Below are positions 9,736-20,089 of a stretch of DNA of 64,000 nt, piece after piece (position 1 is the first letter of the stretch; each line of letters opens with the position of its first letter). The stretch is from positions 56,418-120,417 of the forward strand of contig NZ_WOTD01000006.1 of assembly GCF_011516885.1 (NCBI RefSeq), written 5' to 3'. The translations under genes were made by a program, and so were the position numbers. This stretch comes from Acetobacter lambici. Lineage in GTDB: Bacteria; Pseudomonadota; Alphaproteobacteria; Acetobacterales; Acetobacteraceae. The notes under the pieces are model-generated. The model was given only the letters and a program-made list of their open reading frames with translations. It was not told the origin of the DNA and did no database searches.

Positions 9736-10950
9736 TTACCTACTCGTTTCTGCCTGCCCGTTAGTTAGCCCAACGCGACCATCCTGATAGGTGGTCACCT
9801 GACCTGACAGCTCAAGCTGGGTGAGCGCGGCCAGAACGACAGAAGCCGAGAACTGGCAGCGCCTTATAAGATCGTCAACAGCTACGGGTGTAAAGGACAG
9901 AAGGTCAAGCAGTTGCGTGGCGGGGGAAATGTGCGTGTTCTGGTCGGCTGATAAAGTTGGAGGGTTGTCCGTAACTAACTGTTTTTGTGTATTATTTTTA
10001 AAAATACTCTCATCTTCAGATGTGGTGGCGGAAGGGGGGAGAGATGCAAATAGATCAGGCATGGATTTTGTGCGGCTCAGGCCCAAAGCCGGGTTCTGGG
10101 GGGTGGTAAACGCAATGTGCGGCAGAATATCCGCGGCGCGTTCGGTCAGAATAGCTCCTTTGCGCAGCAGGTCGTTGCTGCCCCTGCACCTTGGATCGAG
10201 CGGGGAACCGGGTACGGCAAATACCTCGCGCCCGTAATCGGCGGCCATACGTGCGGTGATCAGCGTGCCAGAATGGGGGGCCGCTTCCACCACAACACAG
10301 CCAAGGGCCAACCCCGCTATAAGCCTGTTCCGGCGCGGAAAGTGGCGGCCTTGCGGGGCTGTGCCAAGAGGAGCTTCGGTTACGACCGCACCCATTTGGG
10401 CAATCTGGTCCTGCAAGGCAGCGTTCTGGGGGGGGTATGGGCAGTCCAGCCCGCCCGCTATGGCGGCAAGGGTTAGCCCCTGTTTGTAAAGGGCTCCCTT
10501 ATGGGCGGCACTATCAATCCCCCGCGCAAGGCCGGAAATAATGGTCAACCCGGAGTCGGCCAGTTCGGTTGCAAGGCTTTCGGCCAGCCGCAACCCTTGG
10601 GCGGAGGCGTTGCGCGCGCCCACAATGCCAATGCCCGGCTGGCACAGGCAGGCCGGGTTGCCCAGAATACTCAGCACGGGTGGTGCGTCAGGGATGTGCC
10701 GCAAAAGGGGCGGGTAGTTGCCGTCCAGCAGGGTCAGGAACTGCCCGCCAAGGGCCAGAGTCGCGTCTATTTCGCGCTGAATGCTGTCTGCCGGAGGAAT
10801 GGCGGGGCGGGTGCGGCCTCTGGTGGGCAGGCCCGGCAGGGCGTCCAGTGCCGCAGCGGGGGTGCCATACTGCGCCACCAGCCGTTGCCATGTGCGTGGG
10901 CCGACATGTTCGGTCCGTGCAAGCCGCAGGGCCGCGAACAGGTTGTTCAT
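9736..10950 (-). CDS. dprA: DNA-processing protein DprA
   Basis: 404 residues. It binds incoming single-stranded DNA and loads RecA during transformation. An N-terminal helix-hairpin-like segment is followed by a Rossmann-like fold with GIVGARNAS, SGLARGIDSAAHKG and GGLDCPYPP, and a C-terminal winged helix (residues about 340-400). Between the two is a polar linker (about 295-335, SEDESIFKNN-like) whose DNA, around 9960-10080, is clearly more AT-rich than the rest of the gene. Its position upstream of topA is standard in alphaproteobacteria. comEC lies about 4 kb away, so two natural-transformation genes are present. Confidence 0.92.
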   Translation of the reverse strand: MNNLFAALRLARTEHVGPRTWQRLVAQYGTPAAALDALPGLPTRGRTRPAIPPADSIQREIDATLALGGQFLTLLDGNYPPLLRHIPDAPPVLSILGNPACLCQPGIGIVGARNASAQGLRLAESLATELADSGLTIISGLARGIDSAAHKGALYKQGLTLAAIAGGLDCPYPPQNAALQDQIAQMGAVVTEAPLGTAPQGRHFPRRNRLIAGLALGCVVVEAAPHSGTLITARMAADYGREVFAVPGSPLDPRCRGSNDLLRKGAILTERAADILPHIAFTTPQNPALGLSRTKSMPDLFASLPPSATTSEDESIFKNNTQKQLVTDNPPTLSADQNTHISPATQLLDLLSFTPVAVDDLIRRCQFSASVVLAALTQLELSGQVTTYQDGRVGLTNGQAETSR

Positions 10951-10983
10951 ATTCTGGGGTGGTCCAGCCGGCGCAAAGGCCGG

Positions 10984-11628
10984 TCAGTCCTTTTTCTGGC
11001 CAATGCGGGACTCGGTGCCCCGGAGAATACGGCCAATGTTTTCATGGTGGCGGGCAATGACCAGTATGCTGATCAGGAGTGTCGCCATGGGCTTGGGGCT
11101 GGCCTGAAAGGAAAAGCCATAGAGGGCCAGAATAACAACCGGCATGGCCACAAACGCAGCCAATGCCCCGGCGGAGGAAATGCGAGATGCCTTGGCAACA
11201 CCCAGCCACACAGCGCACCCCACCAGCCCGGTAATGGGGGAGAGTGCAAGCAGTGCCCCCAACCCGGTTGCAACGCCCTTACCTCCCCGAAAGCCCAGAA
11301 AAATGGGAAAACAGTGCCCCACCACCGCAGCCAGAGCAGCAAGGGAGGCTGTGTGGTCTGAATAATCGGGTGAGGTCATGACCCAGGCGATCAGCACGGC
11401 CAGAAAGCCCTTGGCCGCATCCAGCCCCAGAGTGGCGGCCGCAAGGTCCTTGCGGCCGGTGCGCAGGACATTGGTCGCGCCAATATTGCCCGAGCCAATA
11501 CTACGCAGGTCGCCCGCACCGCCAAGGTTGGTCAGGATCAGCCCGAATGGCACGCTGCCCAGCGCGTAGCCCATGAAGGCCATGGCCGCCATAAGCCACA
11601 GCACGTAGGAGGGGAGTTGCCCGATCAT
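10984..11628 (-). CDS. plsY: Glycerol-3-phosphate acyltransferase PlsY
   Basis: 214 residues, integral membrane protein. It transfers the acyl group of acyl-phosphate to glycerol-3-phosphate, the first step of phospholipid synthesis. The family motifs are present: GSGNIGATNVLR, GGKGVATGLGA and the multi-helix pattern. The start overlaps the pyrC-like stop (ATGA at 11625-11628), and dprA follows after 33 bases. Confidence 0.94.
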   Translation of the reverse strand: MIGQLPSYVLWLMAAMAFMGYALGSVPFGLILTNLGGAGDLRSIGSGNIGATNVLRTGRKDLAAATLGLDAAKGFLAVLIAWVMTSPDYSDHTASLAALAAVVGHCFPIFLGFRGGKGVATGLGALLALSPITGLVGCAVWLGVAKASRISSAGALAAFVAMPVVILALYGFSFQASPKPMATLLISILVIARHHENIGRILRGTESRIGQKKD

Positions 11629-12917
11629 GCTGCATCCGCCTCATACACGCGTTGTCCGGCCTTCCATGTGCCTAGCACACGGCCTTCGAGCGGGCGGCGA
11701 TCGAACGGGGTGTTCTGCGCACGGCCGGGGAGTTTGCCCGCAGTCACCAGCCAGCTCTGTTCGGGGGCGAACAGACACAGATCGGCCATGGCCCCCACGG
11801 CCAGCGTGCCGCCCTCCACACCCAGCAGGCTGGCGGGGCGGTGGGTCAGCAGGCCAAGAGCCTGTGGCAGGCTCAACGTGCCGTCATGCACACGTGCAAG
11901 GGTTACGCCCAGCAGCGTGACCATACCCGTGCCGCCTGTTGCGGCCTGCGCAAAGGGCAGGCGTTTGTCGTCCGCATCACGCGGGTGGTGGTCGGAGGCA
12001 ATGGCGTCGATCGTGCCATCGGCCAGCCCCGTGCACACGGCCAGCCGGTCCGCCTCGCTGCGGAGGGGAGGGGAGAATTTGGCGTAGGTTCTGAAGTCGC
12101 CAATCGCGTTTTCGTTCAGGTCAAAATAGGGGGGGGCCGTATCGCATGTGACGTTCAGTCCCCGCGCCTTGGCGGTGCGGATCAGGTCCAGCCCTTCCCC
12201 GGTGGAGACGTGGCCAAAGTGCAGGCGCCCCCCGGTTAGTTCCGCCAGACGGATATCACGCGCGATCATGATCGATTCGGCGGCGGTGGGAATGCCCGCA
12301 AGCCCAAGCCGCGTGGCCAGCGCGCCCGATGTGGCACAGCCCGACCCCGCCAGAGACGGGTCTTCGGGGTGCTGGACCACCATGGCGTTAAAGCCGCTGG
12401 CGTAAGCCAGGGCCAGCCGCATAAGACGGGTGGGGTCTATGGCGCGGTTGCCATCGGTAAAGGCTACGGCACCGGCCTCATGCAGCAGGCCAATTTCGGC
12501 CAGTTCCTTGCCTTCGCACCCTTTGGTCAGGGCACCGTAGGGCAGAATGGTCACGGCCCCGGTTTCTTCCCCGCGTGCGCGGAGCATGCGGACCAGAGCG
12601 GGGTTATCAATGGCGGGTTTGCAGGTCGGCAGCACCGCAATGGTGGTAATGCCCCCAGCGGAGGCAGCCCGCGTGGCGGAGGCTATGGTTTCGCGGTATT
12701 CATAGCCGGGTTCGCCAATTTCCACGCGCATGTCCACAAGGCCGGGGCAGAGCACCGCACCTTGGCCATCTACACGGGTTGCCCCTTCGGGTAGGTCCTG
12801 CGCGCCGGGTTTGTCTATGCCTGCAATCCGTCCGTTCTGCACAACAAGGCGGCCGGGCTGGTCCAGCCCGGATGCGGGGTCGATCAGGCGGACATTGTCA
12901 AAAACAACGGTGGTCAT
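11625..12917 (-). CDS. pyrC: Dihydroorotase-like protein lacking the metal HxH motif (PyrC paralog)
   Basis: 430 residues, amidohydrolase fold, in the usual place after pyrB. Active dihydroorotases have an HxH metal motif in the first strand (DxHxHLREPG). Here residues 62-71 read [10 protein letters not shown], so both histidines are gone. The later FGHVST and IASDHHP segments are kept. This is the pattern of the non-catalytic PyrC-like partners (Pseudomonas pyrC'/pyrX type) that assemble with aspartate transcarbamoylase. I infer a structural or regulatory role; an active PyrC should then be encoded elsewhere. Start overlaps the pyrB stop by four bases. Confidence 0.85.
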   Translation of the reverse strand: MTTVVFDNVRLIDPASGLDQPGRLVVQNGRIAGIDKPGAQDLPEGATRVDGQGAVLCPGLVDMRVEIGEPGYEYRETIASATRAASAGGITTIAVLPTCKPAIDNPALVRMLRARGEETGAVTILPYGALTKGCEGKELAEIGLLHEAGAVAFTDGNRAIDPTRLMRLALAYASGFNAMVVQHPEDPSLAGSGCATSGALATRLGLAGIPTAAESIMIARDIRLAELTGGRLHFGHVSTGEGLDLIRTAKARGLNVTCDTAPPYFDLNENAIGDFRTYAKFSPPLRSEADRLAVCTGLADGTIDAIASDHHPRDADDKRLPFAQAATGGTGMVTLLGVTLARVHDGTLSLPQALGLLTHRPASLLGVEGGTLAVGAMADLCLFAPEQSWLVTAGKLPGRAQNTPFDRRPLEGRVLGTWKAGQRVYEADAA

Positions 12918-13855
12918 GGATTTTGCCTGCTGCGGGTTAGACGGTCCAGAACGGCCATGCGCACGGCCACACCCATTTCCACCTGTTCCTGAATGACGCT
13001 CTGGTCGGAATCGGCAACGGAACTGTCAATTTCCACGCCCCGGTTCATGGGGCCGGGGTGCATGACCAGCGCGTTTTTGTGCGCAAGGTCCAGCCGCCTG
13101 CGGTCCAGACCAAAAAAGCGGAAGTATTCGCGCGCGCTGGGGATCAGCCCGGAGGACATGCGCTCGCGTTGCAGGCGCAGCATCATCACCACGTCCACAT
13201 CGCGCAGGCCGTCTTCCATGCTGTGGTGGATGTCCACCACAAGCTGGCCAAGGTTGCCCGGCACCAGTGTTGGCGGGCCAACAAGGCGCACGGAACTGCC
13301 CATTGTGGTGAGCAGGTGAATATTGGAGCGCGCCACGCGTGAGTGGGCGACGTCTCCACAAATGGCGACTTTAAGGCCCCCAAGGGTGCCATGGTGGCGG
13401 CGGATGGTCAGCGCGTCCAGCAGGGCCTGGGTTGGGTGCTCATGCATGCCATCACCCGCGTTCACGACCGAGGCTTCCACCTTGCGCGCCAGCAGGGCCG
13501 GAGCGCCCGACTGGGAGTGGCGGACCACCAGCAGGTCGGTGCGCATGGCGTTCAGGGTTGCTGCGGTGTCCAGCAGGGTTTCCCCCTTGTTCACCGAGGA
13601 CTGGGCGACGGACATGTTGATCACATCCGCCCCCAGCCGCTTGCCTGCCAGTTCGAAGGAAGTCCGCGTGCGGGTGCTGTCTTCAAAGAACAGGTTGATC
13701 AGGGTGCGCCCGCGCAGCACGTCGCGCGGGACCTTGCGGGAGCGGTTGAGCAGGGCGTAGCTCTCGGCCAGATCCAGCAGCGGCTCGATCTGGTCTGGCG
13801 TCATGCCCTCCAGCCCGAGCAGATGCCGGGTGTGGCGGCCGGGAAAGCTAGCCAT
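12914..13855 (-). CDS. pyrB: Aspartate carbamoyltransferase catalytic subunit
   Basis: 313 residues. It condenses carbamoyl phosphate with aspartate in pyrimidine synthesis. The carbamoyl-phosphate loop STRTRTSF is at 60-67, the HPTQ motif at 140-143, and HPGPMNRG near the C-terminus binds aspartate. Length is typical. It overlaps the gltX stop by 8 bases and the pyrC-like gene by 4, so it is translated as part of the minus-strand operon. No pyrI-type regulatory gene is next to it. Confidence 0.96.
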   Translation of the reverse strand: MASFPGRHTRHLLGLEGMTPDQIEPLLDLAESYALLNRSRKVPRDVLRGRTLINLFFEDSTRTRTSFELAGKRLGADVINMSVAQSSVNKGETLLDTAATLNAMRTDLLVVRHSQSGAPALLARKVEASVVNAGDGMHEHPTQALLDALTIRRHHGTLGGLKVAICGDVAHSRVARSNIHLLTTMGSSVRLVGPPTLVPGNLGQLVVDIHHSMEDGLRDVDVVMMLRLQRERMSSGLIPSAREYFRFFGLDRRRLDLAHKNALVMHPGPMNRGVEIDSSVADSDQSVIQEQVEMGVAVRMAVLDRLTRSRQNP

Positions 13856-15254
13856 GCAGAACGGCTCCTATTCTGGCCAGTGTTTCGTCCCGGCCCAGTG
13901 CCTGCAACGTGGCATCGATTCCGGGGGAGGAGTTGGAGCCGGTTACAGCCGCGCGCAGTGGCTGGGCAACCTGCCCGAGCTTGTGCCCCCCACGTTCGGC
14001 AAAGGCGCGCAGGGCGGCGTCTATGTTTTCGGGGCTGAAGGGTTCAACCACGGCCAGATCGCGCGCAAGTTCACCCAGCAGGGCGCGGCCTTCGGGGGTG
14101 AGCAGTTTTTCGGCCTTGGCGTTCATGGGCAGGGGCACATGGCGGCCGAGGAAGGCGGCGTTCTCGGTCAGTTCAACCAGTGTGCGCGCACGTTCCTTAA
14201 GGCCGGGCATAAGGGCCAGCACACGCGCACGCGTGGTTTCGTCCACCGTCACGCCGTCTACTTTTTTCAGGCGGTCCATTACGTCGTCGGTCAGGCGCAC
14301 GTCATCGGTCTGGCGCAGCCATACGGCGTTGATGTGGTCCAGCTTGGCGTAATCCATGCGCGAGGGGGCGCGGCCCACGCCATCAATGTCGAACAGTTTG
14401 ATCTGTTCCTCGCGGGAGAGGATTTCCGCATCCCCATGTCCCCAGCCCAGACGGAGCAGGTAGTTGCACAGGGCTTCGGGCAGGTAGCCCATATCGCGGA
14501 ATTCCACGACCGACTGCGCACCGTGGCGTTTGGACAGTTTGGCGCCATCGGGGCCATGAATAAGAGGGAGGTGGCCAAAGCGCGGCAGGTCCCAGCCCAT
14601 GGCGCGGTAGATCATGGCCTGACGGAAGGTGTTGGTCAGGTGGTCATCCCCACGGATAACGTGGGTAATGGCCATGTCGTGGTCATCGACCACCACGGCG
14701 TGCTGGTAGGTGGGGGTGCCATCGGAGCGCAGGATGATCATGTCATCCAGCTCAATATTGGCGACGCGCACTTCGCCCTGCACCAGATCGTCAATAATGG
14801 CCTCGCCTTCACGCGGGGCTTTAATGCGGACAGCAAAGGGGGCACCGGCTGGGGCTTCGGCGGGGTCGCGGTCGCGCCACAGGCCGTTATAGCGCGGGGG
14901 CTTACCATTTTTCATGGCGTCTTCGCGCATCTGCTTAAGTTCTTCTGGCGTGCAGTAGCACTTGTAGGCCAGACCTTTTTCAAGCAGTTCCAGTGCCACC
15001 TCGCGGTGTCGGGCCTCCCGCGTGGACTGGAAGACGGGTTCCTCATCCGGCGTAATGCCCATCCAGTCCATGCCCGCAAAAATTACATCTACGGCCTGTT
15101 GGGTGGAGCGTTCGCGGTCGGTATCTTCAATACGCAGGAGGAATTGACCGCCATGGTGACGGGCAAAGAGGAAGTTGAACAGGGCTGCGCGGGCGTTGCC
15201 AATATGCAGCAGGCCTGTCGGACTCGGAGCAAAGCGTGTGCGGATGGTCGTCAT
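13848..15254 (-). CDS. gltX: Glutamyl-tRNA synthetase
   Basis: 468 residues from the ATG at 15254; a GTG at 15272 is possible but has no ribosome site. Class I synthetase with [16 protein letters not shown] (HIGH region) and [10 protein letters not shown] (KMSKS region). It is the first gene of the 12.5-kb minus-strand run. Many alphaproteobacteria charge both tRNA-Glu and tRNA-Gln with glutamate and then amidate; whether this copy does so cannot be read from sequence. Divergent from comEC, with a 38-base gap between starts. Confidence 0.93.
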   Translation of the reverse strand: MTTIRTRFAPSPTGLLHIGNARAALFNFLFARHHGGQFLLRIEDTDRERSTQQAVDVIFAGMDWMGITPDEEPVFQSTREARHREVALELLEKGLAYKCYCTPEELKQMREDAMKNGKPPRYNGLWRDRDPAEAPAGAPFAVRIKAPREGEAIIDDLVQGEVRVANIELDDMIILRSDGTPTYQHAVVVDDHDMAITHVIRGDDHLTNTFRQAMIYRAMGWDLPRFGHLPLIHGPDGAKLSKRHGAQSVVEFRDMGYLPEALCNYLLRLGWGHGDAEILSREEQIKLFDIDGVGRAPSRMDYAKLDHINAVWLRQTDDVRLTDDVMDRLKKVDGVTVDETTRARVLALMPGLKERARTLVELTENAAFLGRHVPLPMNAKAEKLLTPEGRALLGELARDLAVVEPFSPENIDAALRAFAERGGHKLGQVAQPLRAAVTGSNSSPGIDATLQALGRDETLARIGAVLHG

Positions 15255-15292
15255 GGGGCGTTTCTTTATCACGCGCGGGCGCAGGGAGCCAT

Positions 15293-17488
15293 ATGCTGAA
15301 CCCGATGTCTGTCATGGTGTTGTTCGAGGGCGAGCACAGGCGGCTTGTACTGTGGGTTCCCGTTATGCTCGCACTGGGTGCGCTGGCTTATTTTCTGTGG
15401 CCTTGTGAGCCGGGATGGGGTGTGGGCGTGGTGTTGCCTGCCGTAGTGGCGGGCCTGTGCCTTGGTGCGTGTTTTTGCTGGCCACATAGCCTGTTGGCGC
15501 GCCTGCCGGGTGGGGTTGGTGTGGCACTGGCTGTAGGTTTTGGCGTGGCATGGCTTGCAGCCCACCGCCAGCCCCCCATGCCCGAACTGCCCCGCCGGGG
15601 CACCGAGGTTACGGGTATTGTGCGCGATATTGCCTATTTTCCCGCACCCATGGAGCAAGGTGGCCTGATGCGGCGGATTACGCTGGCACAGGCTGTCCTG
15701 CATGATTTTGTGGATGATGGCATGCAGCCCCTGCGCCGCACGCTGGATATTCGTCTGGTCCCGCAGGATTCGGTGGCCCTGCTGCCCGGAGACGGGGTGC
15801 GTGTGCGTGCTGTGTTGCAGCCTCCGCCTTTTCCTGCCTTGCCCGGTGGGCGGGACAGGCAGTTCGAGGCATGGTTTTCTGGCCGTGCGGGGAGTGGTTA
15901 CGCGCAGGAACCCGTGCTGGTGGAATCCGGTCCACAGCCTAGCGCGTTTGGGGCCTCGCAAGTGCTGGATACACTGCGCGAGCGGGTGGATGCGCGTATC
16001 CGCCATGTTCTGCCCGGAGCCTCCGGCGCGGTTGTGGCCACTGTGCTGGATGGCAGGGCCGAGGCCGTGCCGCAGAGTGTGCGGGAGGACTTTGCCGCTT
16101 CCGGGCTTGCGCACCTGCTGGCAGTGGCGGGGCTGCATCTTGGCATTGTTATAGGGGCTGCCATGCTGGTCTGCCGCATGGTGCTGGCCACGTGGGAATA
16201 TGCGGCCCTGCGGTGGCCGTGCAAGGCTGTTTCCGCCTTTGTGGCGTGGGTGGTGGGCGGTGGTTACGTGCTGCTTACGGGTGTGCACCTGCCAGCGGAG
16301 CGGAGTTGGCTGATGTCCTCCATTGTGGTGTTCGGGCTTATGGTGGGGCGTAGGGCCGTGTCCATGCGCGGGCTGGCGCTGGCGGCAACGCTTATGCTGC
16401 TTGTGGCTCCGCAGGTTGTGCTGGATGTGGCTTTTCAGATGTCCATGGCGGCGGTTATCGCGCTTGTGGCGGGGTATGAGGTGCTGCACCCACGTCTGCT
16501 GCGTGGCCTGTCCGGGCTTGCAGGGGTGCGGCAGACACTGGTCCGGCATGGTCTGATGCTGGTGCTGACCAGCCTGCTGGCAGGGACGGCGACGTTACCT
16601 GTTGTGATGGCGCATTTTGGTGTTGTGCAGCCATTTTTTGTGTTGGCCAATCTGGTGGCCGTGCCGTTAATGGCGCTGTGGATCATGCCGTTGGGGTTGA
16701 TCGCGCTTCTCGCCATGCCTTTGCATGCCGATGGTCCATTTTTACACCTTATGAATGGCGGCGTGCGCATTGTGCTGTGGCTGGCGCACTGTGTGGCGGG
16801 CTGGCCGGGGGCGCGTATTGTCGTGCCTGCCATGCCGGGCTGGGGGCTGGGCGCTGTTCTGCTCGGGTTGTGCTGGCTGTGCCTGTGGCGCGGGGCGTGG
16901 CGGTGGTGGGGAATGCCTGTTGTGCTGCTAGGGACCATAACCCCGTGGCTGATGACCCAGCCTGATATTCTGATCAGCCCGGATGGGCAGTTGATGGGGG
17001 TAAGGGACGCAGCCACCCTGCGCGTTATGGGCCATGCGCGGGATGAACGCGTTGTAAAAGCAGCATGGGCGCAGGCAACGGCCCTGCCTGTATCCGATTT
17101 TCCCGCCAAGGGGGTGGCGGGGGCGGAAACAGCCGATGGCAGCCTGATCTGCGGCGAAGGTGAAGTGGCAGGCACCTGCGCCCTGTTGCGCCACGGGCAA
17201 GAGGTTGTTCTGCGTATCCATGATTCATCGGATGGGCGTGCGGCCTTACCCAATAATGTCTGTGCGCAGGCGGCGGCAGTGGTGAGTGTTGCGCCCCTTC
17301 GGGAGTCCTGCCTGGATGTGCCGGTCAGGCTGGATCGTTTTACCGCTTGGCGGGGTGGGGCGCAGGCTGTTTTTCTGGCGCATGGCGTGCGTGTTACCAG
17401 TGATCGCCAAAGGCGGGGGGAGCGTGTGTGGGTGCTTAAGCCCGGTGGGCATGGCATGCCAACACTCCCCTTGGCGCAGGCCGAATAG
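15293..17488 (+). CDS. comEC: ComEC/Rec2-family DNA-uptake channel protein
   Basis: 731 residues from the ATG at 15293, preceded by AGGGAG. N-terminal helices, an OB-like DUF4131 segment (about 100-220), then the Competence domain with the conserved VAGLHLGIV and VHLPAERSW segments and many membrane helices. It should form the inner-membrane channel for single-stranded DNA. The C-terminal 160 residues occupy the place of the metallo-beta-lactamase-like domain but show no HxHxDH motif, as is common in alphaproteobacterial ComEC. The start could also be the ATG at 15305. A short hairpin (17501-17519) without a T-run follows. Confidence 0.87.
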   Translation: MLNPMSVMVLFEGEHRRLVLWVPVMLALGALAYFLWPCEPGWGVGVVLPAVVAGLCLGACFCWPHSLLARLPGGVGVALAVGFGVAWLAAHRQPPMPELPRRGTEVTGIVRDIAYFPAPMEQGGLMRRITLAQAVLHDFVDDGMQPLRRTLDIRLVPQDSVALLPGDGVRVRAVLQPPPFPALPGGRDRQFEAWFSGRAGSGYAQEPVLVESGPQPSAFGASQVLDTLRERVDARIRHVLPGASGAVVATVLDGRAEAVPQSVREDFAASGLAHLLAVAGLHLGIVIGAAMLVCRMVLATWEYAALRWPCKAVSAFVAWVVGGGYVLLTGVHLPAERSWLMSSIVVFGLMVGRRAVSMRGLALAATLMLLVAPQVVLDVAFQMSMAAVIALVAGYEVLHPRLLRGLSGLAGVRQTLVRHGLMLVLTSLLAGTATLPVVMAHFGVVQPFFVLANLVAVPLMALWIMPLGLIALLAMPLHADGPFLHLMNGGVRIVLWLAHCVAGWPGARIVVPAMPGWGLGAVLLGLCWLCLWRGAWRWWGMPVVLLGTITPWLMTQPDILISPDGQLMGVRDAATLRVMGHARDERVVKAAWAQATALPVSDFPAKGVAGAETADGSLICGEGEVAGTCALLRHGQEVVLRIHDSSDGRAALPNNVCAQAAAVVSVAPLRESCLDVPVRLDRFTAWRGGAQAVFLAHGVRVTSDRQRRGERVWVLKPGGHGMPTLPLAQAE

Positions 17489-17572
17489 GGCGCAGGTGCC
17501 AGCACGGGGCTGGCAGGATGTGTTGCGACCTGTTCAACAGTTTTCTGGTTTTTAAAGGGTAGGGGCCTGATC

Positions 17573-18169
<597 letters not shown>

Positions 18170-18193
18170 GGGCGTGGTCTGATTGGCCGGGCT

Positions 18194-18532
18194 TTAGCCC
18201 TCCGTGCTGTCAAACGCTTCCATCACCCGACTGGAATAAACAAGGGCCGCCCCTGCGTTCAGCGCTACGGCCACGCCAAGGGCTTCGGCAATTTCCTCCT
18301 TGCTTGCGCCCACCTTGCGGGCGGCGGCGGAATGCACGGCAATGCAGCCATCACATCGGGTGGTTACGGCCACGGCCAGCGCAATGAGTTCGCGCGTTTT
18401 GGCATCCAGATGTTTGAGTTCGGGGAGCGGAGTTTCCAGCGTTTGCAACCCCTTGAGCGTATTGGGGGTCAATTGCGCCAGTGCTTTGACGTTTTTTTGC
18501 ATATTGGCGCGATAAGCATTCCAGTCGGTCAT
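18194..18532 (-). CDS. Carboxymuconolactone decarboxylase / AhpD-family protein
   Basis: 112 residues. The family's redox motif is present: Cys60-x-x-Cys63 with His67 (RCDGCIAVH), in the usual helix (ELIALAVAVTTRCDGC). Members are alkylhydroperoxidase-like or act on ring lactones; the CxxC...H pattern favours a peroxidase-type redox role. GGAG lies eight bases ahead of the ATG. It is convergent with the cupin gene and divergent from zapE. Confidence 0.85.
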   Translation of the reverse strand: MTDWNAYRANMQKNVKALAQLTPNTLKGLQTLETPLPELKHLDAKTRELIALAVAVTTRCDGCIAVHSAAARKVGASKEEIAEALGVAVALNAGAALVYSSRVMEAFDSTEG

Positions 18533-18661
18533 GACGTGGACTCCGATATGGGTATGATGGACCCATCAACAGCACCAGAGCACTCCCACCTTGTCACGAC
18601 ACGGTTAGGAGAGGTGATGGTGCTTGCTTAAAGAGCCTTCAAGCCGTTATCGGGCAGAATT

Positions 18662-19885
18662 ATGACAGACATGAACACGAGCGGGGCCTCCGCTGCGACC
18701 GCACAGGGGCCTCTGGCAGTTTACCGGCAGCGCATCGCCACCGGGGACATCAAGAGCGATCCGGATCAGGCCCGTGTGGTCGAACGTCTGGACCAGTTGT
18801 GGCGCGAACTTGCGGCCATGCCCGAACGTGCGCCACAGGCGGCCTCCCCCGCCAGCAAGGGGCGGGCCTTTCTGGCGGGGCTTGCCAAAAAGCTGATGAG
18901 CCAGCCCACGCAGGCCGCACAGAGCGGGCCACGCGGGCTTTATATTGTAGGGCGGGTAGGGCGTGGCAAAACCATGGTCATGGACCTGTTCTTTGGCTGT
19001 GCGCCGGTCAGACTCAAGGAGCGTATCCATTTTTTGCGCTTCATGCAGGACGTGCACCAGAAGCTGCATGCCCTCAAGGCGGCCAACCCCGGCATGGCCG
19101 ACCCCATTCCCCCGTTGGCCAAAGCCATTGCCGCGCGCGTGCGGCTTTTGTGCTTTGACGAGTTTCAGGTGAACGACATTGCCGACGCCATGATTCTGGG
19201 TCGCCTGTTCGAGGCCCTGTTTGCCGATGGCGTGGTGATTGTCGCCACATCCAATACCGAGCCTTCGCAACTATTCCAGAACAGGCCGGGGGCGGATGCC
19301 TTTAAGCCGTTTATTGCCATTATCCGGCGTGAGCTGGATACGATCGAGCTGGATTCGCCGCGCGATTACCGCCGTGGGCGCGAGCAGGACCGCCAGACAT
19401 GGCTGGTCCCGGCCGATGCACAGGCCCATGCAACGCTTGACCGCATTTTTGCCCATCAGGCCGGTTCAGCCAGCACGCAGCCGGTTACGCTGGAGTTCAT
19501 TGGTCGCAGCTTTGTGGTGGAGCAGGCGGCAGGGCGGGTCTGCCGGTTTGATTTCAACTCTTTGTGTGGAAAACCCCTTGGACCAAACGACTATCTGGCA
19601 TTGGCACGGCGTTTTCCCGTTGTCGTGATCGACAACATTCCCTGCATGGGACAGGACGAGGCCAATCTGGCACGGCGCTTCATTACCCTCATAGATGCCT
19701 TGTACGACAACGGAAATCTGCTGTTTGCCTCGGCTGCGGCCGCACCTGACAAACTGTTTACCGAGGGCGAGGGATCGGATGCATTTGCCCGTACGGCCTC
19801 GCGTCTGGCGGAAATGGGCAGTGAAAGCTGGCTTGAACACGGTGCGCAGGCGGCACAGGCGGCGCACAGCCTCGCTAGAGCGTGA
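18662..19885 (+). CDS. zapE: ZapE/AFG1-like cell-division ATPase
   Basis: 407 residues, AAA+-type P-loop ATPase. Walker A is GRVGRGKT (97-104) and Walker B is LLCFDE (162-167). The ATSN and DYR segments of the AFG1 family follow. ZapE associates with the Z-ring; mitochondrial AFG1 helps turn over respiratory subunits. In alphaproteobacteria it is usually followed by mdh-sucCD-sucA; here sucA comes next. A downstream ATG at 18671 is an alternative start. Confidence 0.88.
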   Translation: MTDMNTSGASAATAQGPLAVYRQRIATGDIKSDPDQARVVERLDQLWRELAAMPERAPQAASPASKGRAFLAGLAKKLMSQPTQAAQSGPRGLYIVGRVGRGKTMVMDLFFGCAPVRLKERIHFLRFMQDVHQKLHALKAANPGMADPIPPLAKAIAARVRLLCFDEFQVNDIADAMILGRLFEALFADGVVIVATSNTEPSQLFQNRPGADAFKPFIAIIRRELDTIELDSPRDYRRGREQDRQTWLVPADAQAHATLDRIFAHQAGSASTQPVTLEFIGRSFVVEQAAGRVCRFDFNSLCGKPLGPNDYLALARRFPVVVIDNIPCMGQDEANLARRFITLIDALYDNGNLLFASAAAAPDKLFTEGEGSDAFARTASRLAEMGSESWLEHGAQAAQAAHSLARA

Positions 19886-20089
19886 CAGGCGGTGCCCTTG
19901 TTCCGGCCCCATGGCCGGTCTAGCTCTTGAGACAGAAAGAGCCGGGGGCTGTGTGCCGCTGGCAAGGGATATCAAGGGCACCCCGCTGTATGGGTGGGGT
20001 GAAGGAAAAGATGGTCCGGCTTACGTTGGAGTGTGACACAACATCTGGTCTGCGGCGCGTGATCACCCCGCGACAGGGAGGAATGTGAG

